NCBI RefSeq assembly: GCF_001949145.1
Contig: NW_019091623.1
Span: forward strand, 212,889 to 276,888
Length of the DNA: 64,000 nucleotides
Origin: Acanthaster planci
Taxonomy: Eukaryota > Echinodermata > Asteroidea > Valvatida > Acanthasteridae
Direction of reading: 5' to 3'
Shown here: in pieces, positions 25,801 to 35,167 of the stretch
Layout of the letters: every line of letters begins with the position of its first letter
Numbering within the stretch: position 1 is the first letter of the stretch
Translations under genes and position numbers: made by a program
The notes under the pieces: generated by a model
The model's database searches: none
The model's input: the letters and a program-made list of their open reading frames with translations, nothing else
Told to the model about the DNA's origin: nothing

Positions 25801-27298
25801 AGTGTAATAAATGGTACCATTCCATCTGTGAGTTATTTTGATGGCCTTTGTTCTTTGTATTGCAGGACTTACCTGGATCTTGGGCTCGTTCTCCGTAGGG
25901 GACGACGGCGTCCGCCTGACGTCTCTTTACCTCTTCACTCTCTTTAACTCTACCCAGGGATTCTTCATCTTTCTCTTCTACGGCCTCCTGTCCTGCCTCA
26001 CCACCCGGGCCGTTCCATCTCCCGTCGGCGTGCCTCCTCCCCTGACCACCGCGACCAGCAAGCTGGGCCAACTCGTAGCGTCCACCGTGGCGCTCAACAA
26101 CAAGATCCTCAAGATCCGTCCGAAGCGGAAAGGCAGCGCCGGGGAGAGCATCTTTACGTCCTTCAGCGACCTACCGTTGGAATTCGGTAAGAGAACGGTA
26201 TTTAATTGAACGAGATAAAACATGACATCTGTTGCTTCTTCCTTCGGTACTTTCTTGGCTTTGGTTGAGCTGGAGCTTTCAGGACATTTATCGTCTTGTT
26301 TGGGCAGGGTTCGTTTAGTTCTAGTTAAGAGTTTGGCCAGATTTGGGGATAAAAGGATTGGGTTAGGGATTTACAGGGCTTCCAAAGTGACAAAAGCACC
26401 GTGGTTTTTCCTGACACACATTTGAATTATCCAAAAGTATAGGTATAAGTTGAAACTATCAATATGAAAACTTCTGTAAAGGTTTGAGTTGCATGCTTAC
26501 TGATTTTCATTACATAAGCATTCTGCACATAGATGTGCAGGGCTTTTTCCCGTAGGGTGCTCAGTGTGGTTTGGTAAAACAGCGCAAAGCTCTATGGAGG
26601 CAGACGGCCCTTGAACGTGTGCTCGCACTCCGTTCGACCCGGAGTTACCCCAGCGTTCGTACCCATTACGTTGTTCCTTTGTTTTTTCCAGTGAAAGATA
26701 CTTTAAAATACGTACCCCGAATCTCGCTCTTTACGAAAAAAAACCTCCGTTTTGCCGTTACGAAACGTAAACATGTGGTCTCTCATTGCCAGAGATTTGT
26801 TTTGCTCACCGCAATATGAACTTTCGTCCCACAAAGTCAGGCCTTGAGGACAGACGACTTGGAAATATTTATGTAACATACTATTCAATTCGTTCATATG
26901 TAGTTTCTTCAGGACCATTTCAGTTTTGAATGAGATATCATTTATTCATCGCCCAGATAATGCTTCTATCAAGTTGGCTCGTAAATTCATCATCCAGTTG
27001 CCTTTCAGGACCCCCTTTTCTCCCCCTTTCAGGAAACAACATACCGGCATTCCAGTGCGACCTCTCCCCAATTGGTACAAAGAAAGAGACGCTCGCTGGT
27101 GGACAACGGCCACAGGTCCTGGACCTGACATCTTGCAACTTTGTGCTGTCCGCCGGAATTTTGAATGCAGGGAACCAGCGTCCAATGATATATCTGGTGA
27201 ATTCGGGCCCAGGTAGCGACATGTGGGCAGGGTCAGATTACAGAAAGAGGGAGGATTTTGTTCTTGGCACAGGGATAATATTCAGTGGAAAGTCTTAA
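13416..27298 (+). CDS. Adhesion G protein-coupled receptor with Thr-rich stalk, two HormR domains, GAIN/GPS and 7TM
   Basis: Exons: 13416-13893, 14195-14628, 14958-15111, 15683-16487, 17598(or 17563)-17676, 18201-18277, 18855-18963, 19349-19448, 19826-19975, 20673-20878, 21559-21651, 22146-22197, 22675-22778, 23143(or 23125)-23354, 23947-24209, 24789-24855, 25208-25422, 25866-26186, 27033(or 27009)-27298. With the first-listed options the frame closes at 1,394 residues. Order: signal peptide, tandem 10-residue Thr repeats, two HormR domains (Trp and Cys pattern), helical and GAIN region, GPS with four Cys, two Trp and CECNHLTNYAVII, then seven helices typical of family B2 (TM6 GLTWILG, TM7 NSTQGFFIFLFYGL). 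Adhesion GPCRs sit in the plasma membrane, self-cleave at HL|T and signal through a tethered agonist; here the cleavage motif is intact. The ligand is unknown. All introns are GT-AG. The only weak junction is exon 4 to 5 (see findings). Confidence 0.9.
13520..13850 (+). repeat. Coding minisatellite, 30-base unit, about 11 copies
   Basis: The unit is close to ACGCCCACAGACGAACAGAA plus GGAGAACACC, with a variant carrying CATACACAAACAG. The two variants partly alternate, which suggests expansion of a higher-order two- or three-unit block by unequal exchange. It lies wholly inside exon 1 of the adhesion GPCR, and the period preserves the frame, so copy number could vary between individuals without breaking the gene. 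Confidence 0.9.
14195..15111 (+). CDS. Adhesion GPCR exons 2-3: two HormR domains
   Basis: Exon 14195-14628 and exon 14958-15111. The first HormR-like unit reads CPAEKLWKLHWPRTRTGQTA, then a Cys, GSVTRYC, and IWGPPSFC. The second reads CPQDTSYATEWPETPVNTTA, then AECP, NATRRC, and across the splice AQWQKADLLSC. Both keep the C-W-T-C-R-C-W-C order of the hormone receptor domain found before GAIN domains and in secretin-type receptors. Several NxT/S sites are present. The next exon opens with a further C...EWNTTIVGG...STCPYG stretch that may be a third, incomplete unit. Confidence 0.8.
15683..16487 (+). CDS. Adhesion GPCR exon 4: large helical ectodomain exon
   Basis: At 805 bases this is the longest exon of the gene. 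After FEWNTTIVGG and CPYGFIVP comes a region of amphipathic helices (SSLKELHDALKAANLTEKLE, SLVEGVGQFIANKTSEIVQD) and a basic RGRMRRS site that resembles a furin-type cleavage site. It ends NISKIIEVFHDLS in phase 2 at AG|GTAAGT. I assign it to the region before or at the start of GAIN subdomain A; no other named domain is recognised. Confidence 0.8.
17563..21651 (+). CDS. Adhesion GPCR exons 5-11: GAIN domain
   Basis: The exons are 17563/17598-17676, 18201-18277, 18855-18963, 19349-19448, 19826-19975, 20673-20878 and 21559-21651. The early exons are helical (subdomain A: IKIIVSMWSFMERW, LMLIQMINHLLSLPPFLPQ, IVTDNMVLALEK). The later exons give the beta-sandwich of subdomain B, including the family signature VLQFVIYENDRLF, then RVISATISG and ETPVIISLKHHKK just before the GPS. 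Every junction from exon 6 on is in phase with a standard donor and acceptor. Confidence 0.82.
17994..18156. mobile_element. MITE-like family 1, short copy in an adhesion GPCR intron
   Basis: The left half reads CGATTCACAAAAGTGCGC, CCAAGAGTTGCAACGCG, TTGGCCAATCACAACGCGCA and AAATCTGTGGACCC. The right half is its approximate reverse complement, ending GCGCAATATTGTGAATC, CCCGTATTG. About 163 bases overall with no coding capacity. It shares ends with the elements at 7983, 28299 and 44039. Confidence 0.75.
19587..19650 (+). repeat. Degenerate tRNA-like sequence (possible SINE fragment)
   Basis: GCTGGATGGCTCAATTGGTA contains a good RNA polymerase III A box (TGGCTCAATTGG at 19593-19604). GGTTGAAATCC at 19620-19630 resembles a B box lacking one conserved C. 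The spacing between boxes is shorter than in a real tRNA and no cloverleaf closes, so this looks like a decayed tRNA-derived repeat within an adhesion GPCR intron rather than a tRNA gene. Confidence 0.4.
20488..20566. repeat. Tandem palindromic repeat of GATTTTCCAAAATT / TTTTGGAAAATC
   Basis: GATTTTCCAAAATTC is followed by its reverse complement TTTTGGAAAATC, and the block recurs about 45 bases later. The result is a compact set of overlapping hairpins in the intron between adhesion GPCR exons 9 and 10. No function is evident. Confidence 0.75.
22146..22778 (+). CDS. Adhesion GPCR exons 12-13: GPS autoproteolysis motif
   Basis: Exon 22146-22197 reads VGGGGRVLCVFWDFQGG and exon 22675-22778 reads DGSGAWSTKGC...ICECNHLTNYAVII. 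All four conserved Cys, both Trp and the His-Leu|Thr cleavage triad are present, so self-cleavage between L and T is expected. TNYAVII would be the tethered-agonist (Stachel) start. Confidence 0.93.
23143..26186 (+). CDS. Adhesion GPCR exons 14-18: seven-transmembrane domain
   Basis: TM1 (VISYTGCALSLIGLITTM) is in 23143-23354. TM2, TM3 and the start of TM4 are in 23947-24209 (TM3 ends LMWMGVEGAYLY). The rest of TM4 is in 24789-24855. ECL2 Cys (RCWISDP), TM5 and the first part of TM6 are in 25208-25422. The rest of TM6 (GLTWILG), TM7 and the tail start are in 25866-26186. The linker from GPS to TM1 is about 45 residues, longer than usual. Two in-frame acceptors exist for the TM1 exon, at 23125 and 23143. 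Confidence 0.9.
25640..25790. mobile_element. MITE-like family 2, copy in an adhesion GPCR intron
   Basis: The ends are inverted repeats (AGAGGTTTTGCAAAGCTGCC with ATCTTG, against CAAAATGGCAACCAAGCAAA with GCCTCT). The centre carries TTCCCTGTGGAACAAAAGTG, which also has local symmetry. It is clearly related in the same orientation to 46600-46745. Short, AT/GC balanced and non-coding. Confidence 0.72.
27033..27298 (+). CDS. Adhesion GPCR last exon: cytoplasmic tail and stop
   Basis: The acceptor TTTCAG at 27027-27032 restores the phase left by 26186 (G|GA). The reading frame then runs without a stop to TAA at 27296-27298. A second acceptor 24 bases upstream (exon start 27009) also keeps the frame. 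The tail has no motif I recognise. A GT at 27211 (CCCAG|GTAGCG) could be a donor to a further exon outside what I can see, so the C-terminus is less certain than the rest. Confidence 0.6.
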
Positions 27299-29120
27299 AT
27301 TAAGACACCCATTATTAACTGATGAACTTGTAAAAAAACCCAGCCATTTAAGAAAACACAAACAGCGGGATTTCAAAAGAAAATTTATCGTACCTTATAA
27401 AATTTGCCAACTCTTTTAGTGCAACTTTAAGTTTGAAAGGAAATTTGACAGCAATGAGTTAGTTGGGCTGATTGGGTCTTTCCATAACGAAGCACCTGAC
27501 GCCGTAGACTTTAATCACGACGCTGCCATTTTTGCTTTGCCATTGTATACCAAACGACAGCAGTAATATAGTACAATGATACCTATTATTAAAAGGAAAC
27601 GGACTATATTTTCCAGCCTCAGTTTGGTTACATTACTTTCGATGGCATAAAAAGAAGATGGCTGCCACGTGATGAAGTTCTATGCCAGTTCAACCATACA
27701 CACTGCCTACTCGTAAGTTGGCATGTGGCCGTACTGATGGGGCCGACCTCGCTAATGTGTATTTATTTTCCCGAATGACGTACGACAGGCGTCAATTTGA
27801 GCATGCGCTGTCGAAAAAACCACGCGTTTTCTTTGTCTACTCTACCTTGTACCAAATTACACAAAAAATTGTTTCCAGGCATTTAACTATAATTGTATTT
27901 GTAAAGAAGTGTTTTCCAAAACAGACAATTCCAGTTTAAACCGTCAGCTAAAAATTTACGAAAAATTGAATCGAAGGACTGGAAAGGAAAAATGCAAACA
28001 TCAGGAACAAAATTGAGAGCTGGGAAAATCAAGTTTAAGAGCGATGGATGTGTCAAAAACTGAATAATTAAAGTTGGCAAGTTCAGACACCGTGACATCT
28101 AACAGCGGCAAATTCAGTGAAAATGGAGGCCTACGATAGAAACCTGAAAATCAAATGGGAGATTCATAAAACCGATAACATGAAGTACTGAATTGAGACC
28201 AAATCACGTGTTCGTGGTGCGTTGAATATTTTTAGACATCGTACCCATGTGTGTGTGGGTATTATCTCTACGTGTGTTACAGTACAGGGCAAGTGTGTAA
28301 TACGGGCGATTCACAATAGAGCGCCTCCAAGAATTTGCAATGCATTGGCCAATCACAATGCGCGAAATCTGTCAACCCTTTCCAAACGCGTTTGCCACCC
28401 TCCCCCGGTAGAAAATTAGGTTTTGGATCCGCCCTTCGATAACCTCAGCTATCAGACGTTGAACTTCGGCGATTTCTAAATGAATTGTAGAAATCGTAGA
28501 GCAGTGTGTGGTATAACATGACGACAGTAAAGAGAGACATTTCCACGTACGTGAGTAGGGGAGACTTAAGGCGCCTTCCCATTATGTGCATGAGCACTTG
28601 CGCCAAGCGTTGCGCATGCGTCGAAATCGCTAGCGGGGCGATACGCAGGTACTTGCAAGTACGTGTCTTTAACGGCGTACACATTGCTTATTCTAATGTA
28701 AAGTCAAGTGTTTAGTTAAATAGCCCGTATAGACAGTATGGTTTTTCTTACCTAATTCCTTGTACATTGTGTTACATCTTGTGATAGATTCAATATCCCA
28801 TGCAGTACTAACATGTTATGACCGAACATTAGAAAGACAATTGGCCTCTATGATTGAAATTAATATAATGGGTTGGGAATGAAATGGTGGCGAGGCAATC
28901 AAATAACCTGATCTGCTCACTGACTCTTATCAATTTGTTCAAGGGAGGGTAATGGGAATGTCACATTTTAATCAAACTTGGTTTTTAATTCTGACGTTGG
29001 TGAAGAAGTGATAATTTGCGTGCAATGTGGAAGTTGATAAAATTATATAAAAAAAGCTTAATTAGGACAAGTAACGCCCATTACGTGACCAGCCAGTCTT
29101 AAAATGGTATAAGGTGGGCC
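27299..29120. other. Intergenic stretch between the adhesion GPCR and the class A GPCR cluster
   Basis: No exon is recognised. It contains half of a family-1 element at 28299-28390 and otherwise AT-rich sequence with short frames only. A small GC-richer patch near 28555-28680 includes GCGCATGCG-type palindromes but no coding signal. Confidence 0.6.
28299..28390. mobile_element. MITE-like family 1, half copy
   Basis: It begins AATACGGGCGATTCACAATA and continues through CGCCTCCAAGAATTTGCAAT, TTGGCCAATCACAATGCGCG and AAATCTGTCAACCC to CCAAACGCG. The matching right half is absent, so this is a truncated copy. Confidence 0.72.
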
Positions 29121-29122
29121 TC

Positions 29123-29129
29123 TATATAA
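29123..29129 (+). promoter_or_regulatory. TATA box of the GPCR pseudogene
   Basis: TATATAA lies about 60 bases before the ATG at 29184, in the same relative place as the TATA boxes of the two intact paralogues downstream. It suggests the pseudogene kept a promoter, or kept its relic. Confidence 0.5.
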
Positions 29130-29183
29130 GGATTTCGACAAAGTCATCCTCTTCGGCCAGCAATCCAGTCAGCATCAGTTGTA

Positions 29184-30045
29184 ATGGAGCTCAAAAACAA
29201 TTCAGACCATTGTAATGGAGTAGTGTTTGACTTTAACTTATTATCACAAACAGAAGGACGCTGCGTTTTCTACCTTGGCCTGCTGATCGCTTTGCGGCCC
29301 GGAAATAACATTTCTCTTCAACATCTCCAAGGTGCAGTGTATGCAATCGGCCACCAATCTCTTTTCTGGCAAATCTGGCAGCGGCTATCTAACGTCTCCA
29401 GATACGAAATGACCCGTGGGCCAAGTCCCGGTAGGGCTGCGTAGCCATTGTCATGTCGCTCGATGTGCCGCTCCTCGTCTCGAATCCCATGGTGACTCTG
29501 GAGGGATACCAGACCATTTTGTCATCCCCTGAGGAAGATGCACACCAGCAAGGAGCTAACAGCAGGCAAATATTCGCTTGTTTTTCCCGTTTATGTTCGC
29601 CACAACCGTTGCACCTATAGACATTCAGCTCTAGACACCAGTTATCTGCGTGATCTGGCCACTTGATGGCGCCAGCCGAACCTCACCGTTGTAAAAAAAG
29701 TCCATTACTGCGTCAGTAGCACGCTCAAGGTTAATCTGTGCACCAGTGTTCTTTACTGTGCCGTGTGGTTGATGAATTTTGCATCGTTCGATGTCTTGGT
29801 CAACGTAGGTGTAGCCAGCGGCTGCAGCACAAATTCAAACAGCCGGGAAGTCAATTTCCTATTGCTCGCAGGCTGGTCGTGAAGAGTCTCAGTTTTTTCT
29901 TTTCCAAGCCCCGATTGGCGTAATCCTTTAACCTTCTCATTGTAATATGTCACTTTTACTTAATAGACTAGTAATCCAGTATACCTCCCATTATGTTCCT
30001 TGGTGGAAATTCAAACTCTTCAGCGGTTTAAATTTCGCTATTGTC
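29184..30045 (+). pseudogene. Class A GPCR pseudogene, paralogue of the two downstream receptors
   Basis: The start (MELKNNSDHC, compare MEHDNETEDC of the gene at 35168) is open, but homology then jumps between frames. TM1 ends RPGN, followed by a frame change and TFLFNISKVQCM, which matches AFLFTLFRVRCM. Then LANLAA (TM2) in another frame; CVAIVMSLDVPLLVSNPMVT, which matches the TM3 region of the intact copies; FCHPLRK near 29521-29545, which matches ICHPLK; VIWPLDG (ECL2); TSVLYCAVWLMNFASF (TM5); IARRLVVKSLSFFFSKP (TM6, to 29923); and a weak AACTCTTCAG match to TM7 near 30025. There are several frameshifts and in-frame stops, so no functional receptor can be made. The right limit is approximate. 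Confidence 0.85.
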
Positions 30046-30510
30046 CCTGAGAGAATAGAAAGGGAGCGATGCTTTGTTATTATTGTTTTCAAATTGACAG
30101 CTGTGTAAACTTGAGATCTCCTAAAAAAACTGAGAAATGACTTGAAAAAAAGCTAAATGCAGCCCGAAGGCCGATCACAAATGCAATTTCTGTAAACCTT
30201 TCATTTATCAGTGGAAGACGTTTGAATGGGGAACATTCCTCAATTTGTTGTATTGGACGTATTGGACTATCTTCTCAAGAAATTGGAACAGACGAAAATT
30301 AAAACTAGATGTGCCATATCTAATTGCAACAGAACATAACAATTGATATCTCTGATAACCTTCTATTAGTCTAATGGAGGACGTTGGAGTTGGGGCACTC
30401 TGCATGCTAATGTATTAGGCTGTCTTTTTTCTATTGTGTTATAAGAAAATTGGAATAGACAAATTGAATTTATTTGTATAATGGTCTCATCGGGACCGCT
30501 CAGCAAGTGC

Positions 30511-30518
30511 TATATAAA
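30511..30518 (+). promoter_or_regulatory. TATA box of the first intact class A GPCR
   Basis: TATATAAA stands 86-88 bases before the ATG at 30599. It supports an unspliced 5' leader of about 55-60 bases and the choice of 30599 as start rather than the earlier in-frame non-ATG codons. Confidence 0.6.
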
Positions 30519-30598
30519 CACGGCTATTGTGGAGTCAGGATTACAGAATCAGCTCGTTGAGCCACAATTTTTTTCGCTCGTATCCCAAAATCGGAACT

Positions 30599-31795
30599 AT
30601 GGATGCTTTCAATCAGACAGATATCTGCAGTGGTCAGGCCGATTTAGATATTCGCAATGCAGCGGACGAAATAAGCTTGTTCCGTTCGCCGTTGGAAAGT
30701 TGGTGCCTGATTGTCGGCCAGCCTATTGTTTTCGTCATCGGAGCGTTGGGCAACCTGTCATTTCTCTTCACTCTTAACAGGATCCCGCAGATGCGCACCA
30801 CCACCAACCTCCATTTGGCCAACCTGGCCGTGTCAGACTTCATCTACGTCTCGGTGATCTCGTTGTACGGCGTGCGGGTCTACCTGTCCACACCGGTATC
30901 TGGCACCATCCTGGCCAGCTCCTGGGTGGAATGCGCCGCCTTCATCTTGTTGGTAGATATACCATATTTCGTGTCCAACACCATCGTGACGCTCGTGGCG
31001 TTCGAAAGGTACTACGCCATTTGCCACCCTCTGAAGCAGAATGCTAGCTCCCCTCGATGCCACTTGGCCTTGCTCGTCGGAGGCTGGGTTCTATCGATCG
31101 GTTTCGCCTTTTCCGTGTGTCTGCGATACTCGAAGCTCATCGTGTTATGCGTCCTTTGGCCAGAGACTGAAGAGTTCACTCCCCTGTCCCGCATCGTCAC
31201 ATTTTGCTCTTCTGGTGAGCCATGGGCAAACCTGTATTCCCAAGGCTTGTACTCAGCCATATGGATGGGCGGTTTGCTCACAAATAGCATTCTCTACTTC
31301 AAGATAATTCGTCGTCTCGGCCGGCGAGGGGTCGGTCAGTCGCTTAGTCGAACCGTTTCTGTCCGTCGATCTGTGGCCCGCATGCTCATCATCAACAGCA
31401 TCGTGTTCTTTGTCTGCCAAGCGCCGTACAGCATCATTTTCAGCTCGCTCAACCTGATTAAGGCCGCCTGGGGCACCGTGGTCTTCGATCCACGTCAAGT
31501 CACCGAACTCTGGCCGCTGGCCACTCTGATGGGTGTCCTCAACGGTGCTGTCAACCCCATCATATACGGAGCCGCCAACTCCCGCTACAGGAAGGCTTTC
31601 CTACAAGCCTTTGGATGCGCCACTGCACCCAAGAAGCGCCCGGTGAAGAAGACTACCTCCACCATATCGTCCAACTTACAAAGTAAAGACAGGCCTCTAA
31701 GCCACGAACGCGGCACTATCTCGTCCAGTGTACACGGTATCGTCAATCGTCTGAGTTTAGAGGATGAGGCACCAACTACTGAAAACCAGTTCTAA
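30599..31795 (+). CDS. Class A (rhodopsin-like) peptide-type GPCR, intronless
   Basis: 398 residues from ATG 30599 to TAA 31793-31795. The N-terminus has one NxT site (NQT). Landmarks: TM1 GALGNLSFLF (N1.50); MRTTTNLHLANLAVSD (D2.50); Cys at the top of TM3 (VECAAF); ERYYAICHPLK in place of DRY; ECL2 Cys in LCVLWPE with a second Cys in VTFCSSG; basic ICL3; TM6 FFVCQAP; TM7 NPIIY; helix 8 RKAFLQAF; then a Ser/Thr-rich tail. The combination resembles beta-group neuropeptide receptors (TRH, neuromedin U and ghrelin-receptor type), but the ligand cannot be read from sequence. W6.48 is replaced by Gln. It is a tandem paralogue of the gene at 35168. Confidence 0.92.
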   Translation: MDAFNQTDICSGQADLDIRNAADEISLFRSPLESWCLIVGQPIVFVIGALGNLSFLFTLNRIPQMRTTTNLHLANLAVSDFIYVSVISLYGVRVYLSTPVSGTILASSWVECAAFILLVDIPYFVSNTIVTLVAFERYYAICHPLKQNASSPRCHLALLVGGWVLSIGFAFSVCLRYSKLIVLCVLWPETEEFTPLSRIVTFCSSGEPWANLYSQGLYSAIWMGGLLTNSILYFKIIRRLGRRGVGQSLSRTVSVRRSVARMLIINSIVFFVCQAPYSIIFSSLNLIKAAWGTVVFDPRQVTELWPLATLMGVLNGAVNPIIYGAANSRYRKAFLQAFGCATAPKKRPVKKTTSTISSNLQSKDRPLSHERGTISSSVHGIVNRLSLEDEAPTTENQF

Positions 31796-34700
31796 CGCCC
31801 AGACACTTGAACTAAAATCTGAATTCATCTTTTCGAGCTCCTAAACCAGCCATATCAGAAAGGATGCCCAATTTAGGCACAGGCATCGCTAGAAAGATAA
31901 GGGCTGGCATCGACAAATTTCCGACGGACCGTCGGCAAATTTCATAAGTGTAATGGTTGTCAGGTTCCTCGACCTTACACTTATGTAACTTCCCCTTCAT
32001 CTCTCCCTTTTCCATTCTTGACGACAGCACCATGATTTTACCGACAAAACTTACTGGCGGGGGTCTCACACACCCCCACACCCCCCTCTAGCAACACCCA
32101 TGAACGTGGGCTTAGATTATTGCAACAGAAGGTTGTTCAGCCTGAATGTGATTTTGTGTTGGAAAGGTAATCTGACTATTGGGCGTTAATTTCCCGTTAA
32201 TTTCCTCGTCTCGATCCTCCTCGTCTCGGCAACCATTGTCAAATGCACAAATAGCGATAAAGGCATGAGATGCTATACGGACCCAAATGTGGCGTATATT
32301 TATGGGTCATTACGTGTGAAAATATACTGGATGATGTTAACTGTAAAAGGCACGTTTGTATGGAGGTAAACGCTGGACGCGACGTCATAGGTCATACCTC
32401 GCAAATGTACGAAGTGTTCATCTTTCATGAACCCATGTCTACAATGTTTTATCGAGCCGTCACCCGATTGACTGGAGCTAGAATTAACCTAATATATACG
32501 GTATACGCACTACAGCTCACGAGTGACTGATAACACTTGTACATAGACAAAACTTTACGGTCAAATGCTCATAGTTATAATTTAGCGACTTATTGTCGAC
32601 GGTAAGCTGCCTAACTTTGACCTCACTGTATTTTTTCTCTTCTTATTTTTCGATGTAATTTTTAACATCTAAAAAAAATTAAATCACACAAATTGTACAT
32701 GTAGCAAAATAAGTAATGAGTTTCCAGATCTACCTTTGAGAAAGCTGAAGGAACCTTAGACAGTTCCTGCCGAAATAATACCGATTTTCATGAGGATGCC
32801 AAACTGAGTAATTATATTAGAACTTAAATTACTCATACTCAGTCTGCATGCAGTGCAAAATAAACAAATTTACCGGAACGTACTGACAACTGAAAAAGTG
32901 GCTCTTAACATTTTTTGTTGGATCGAGTGGCATGCATAACATTTTAGTGATACCTTTCCCGGAGAACACAAGTTTCAAGATGGGCAAATACTGTTGTTTG
33001 TTTGTTTGTTTCCTTGTGCAGAATGTTTATTCAAGTCTCTTCCTTGACAACTAGTCACTTCTGAATGGTTGTGATGTGGATGACAAGGGACGCTTCATTC
33101 CATTGTTTTTTTTTTGGGGGGGGTCGCTTTTCCCACACCTGTCTAATTCTTGCATTTTCCGGCTAATTTCAGGAGGAAGATGTCTTATAATATTGAGCAC
33201 TCATACTTCCTTGAAAGGTGCCCCTCGAGGATTTGCTTGAGCATGATTCAGCCCCCTGATAATTGCTCTCTTAACGGAAGGGGGGGGGGTCGTAAGGAGA
33301 GGTTTCGTAGAACTATACGTAGTGGTGGGTACTTGCAGCTCTGATATAGGGAAACCGCAATATACCAAACTTTATTTAATCACATCGCAATTAACTCCAT
33401 TAATGGCAACTCCATCTTAACTTAATTTATTAGCATACAAGGATAAAAAGGTTACAACACATAATTTCTAAATTCATGCTAATGCAACAACACTGCTGTG
33501 TGGGAGATACGATATATAATATGTATAAATTAAAATTAAGCGTTTGGCTTGATATGGACATAGCTTAGAAAAAAGTTGGACACTTCGGCCAGATTTGCAG
33601 TACCCAAACTATATGTACACCGCGCAAACGCAAAAGGACAAAACCCTTGTTATTTAAATGCAAATCAGTATCTTTGACCAAACTTAAACAAGATACACGA
33701 AGTCATCATGTGCGACCGTCGCATTAATTTCCAACGCTCTTGAGCATTCGCCTGATTACGTTCGATCTTGGTTAAATTGCGCATGCCCTAATACGCTCCC
33801 CTTTGCACACCTCATGAAGAAGTGCCTCTTTCACGAAGCAGTCAATAGTTTCCATGGCAGCATAGGCACGCCACTGTCGTCACTTGTATAACGGGCCATA
33901 TTGACGGAGAGGGGAACGTGTATTAGCGGGGAAAAGGTAATTTTTTTGGTTCTGAAGCGTGTGTTCCGATACGTATGAGGTTGTCAGTGGGTCTTTACAC
34001 ACAGGTAATCATTTAATTATAGAGTTAAGTGAGTCCAAGGGTGGATTCGTCAGTTCTGTATAGATATATGGTCAGAGCAAGTACGGAAAACAAAATGAGA
34101 GTCTAATGAATACACAAAACAAATATCAAGCTGTTGAATATTTTTGAAAGCAGGTTTCTGTACCGTGACTGAACGGTCCAATTACGCATGAGTATCAGTA
34201 TTCTAATGTCTCTTTTATAGAAATGCCATGGAGGGATACAGGAGGAGTTTGAACTGCCCGGGCTATTAATCTGGCCAATTACTGCCTTTCTTGCATGCCT
34301 AGTATGTCCATAGCCAGAGTGCAGCGCAGCTTGCTAGGCACAACCTGTTTCACTACCATAAGCCCCCTTTGTACCCCATGATCATCTTCCCATTTTTTCG
34401 CTGGTAATCTGCATCCTTAAAACGCTGTACACTCTAGTATAGGAAGTTGAATATTCATGCAATCGTTGGTGCTTGGTATGATCTGACAACAATATCAAAT
34501 TTAACGCTTGCGCAGTTGCTTCTATTAGGCTGTGTACCTGAAGTGTTCATGTGCAGTTATTGCCCTTATCGAACACTGTCGTACGGACTTATTTTGGGAA
34601 TAAATTGGCAAGTTGTTTATAAGATTTCGTGTTTTATTTGAATCATTTTTATTGCTATGCTATCACTGCGGATCAGCAAGACATAAATCAGCTAAGAATT

Positions 34701-35080
34701 GATAAAAACTTAACAGTAGATGGGGATCCCTGTTGAGGTTTCTCAAGAAATTGGTGATTTAATCTCATTCCATTTTTCATTTTTCTGGCTTTTTCCTGCT
34801 ATATTTTCCTTTCTAATTATAAATATTTTTACTGGGAAAAACACCCCCAGCTTCCCTCCTTACGAAGCTCATGCAAAGAAATTTATGTTACGCAAGTCGA
34901 AGCACCTAGCCTTGTCCAACGCCGTGCAAGGACAGCGGGGACGAGCGAACAAAGGGCATTTAGCTTGCGCTTCCTGATTATTATTGATCAAAGTGAACGC
35001 TGAAGAGTTTGCAAATATCGACCAATCAGAGCGAAGTGGAGGACTGCGCTTACCACGTGCGGAACCGTTATTTTTTTCGC
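31796..35080. other. Intergenic stretch between the two intact GPCR genes
   Basis: No coding exon is recognised. A (GTTT)n microsatellite lies at 32993-33012, T- and G-runs at 33108-33123 and a G-run near 33281-33290. Open frames such as 32270-32530 and 34447-34641 have no motif, and none matches the GPCR cluster. Confidence 0.6.
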
Positions 35081-35087
35081 TATAAAA
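35081..35087 (+). promoter_or_regulatory. TATA box of the second intact class A GPCR
   Basis: TATAAAA lies 87 bases before the ATG at 35168, the same spacing as in the paralogue at 30599. A CACGTG E-box sits about 25 bases further upstream, at 35054-35059. Confidence 0.65.
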
Positions 35088-35167
35088 TGCACCAACCCTC
35101 TACGAGCAGGCACATGCGTGTTTGGCGGATTACAAGACTCACTTTGGCACTTTAACAACTCAGCATA

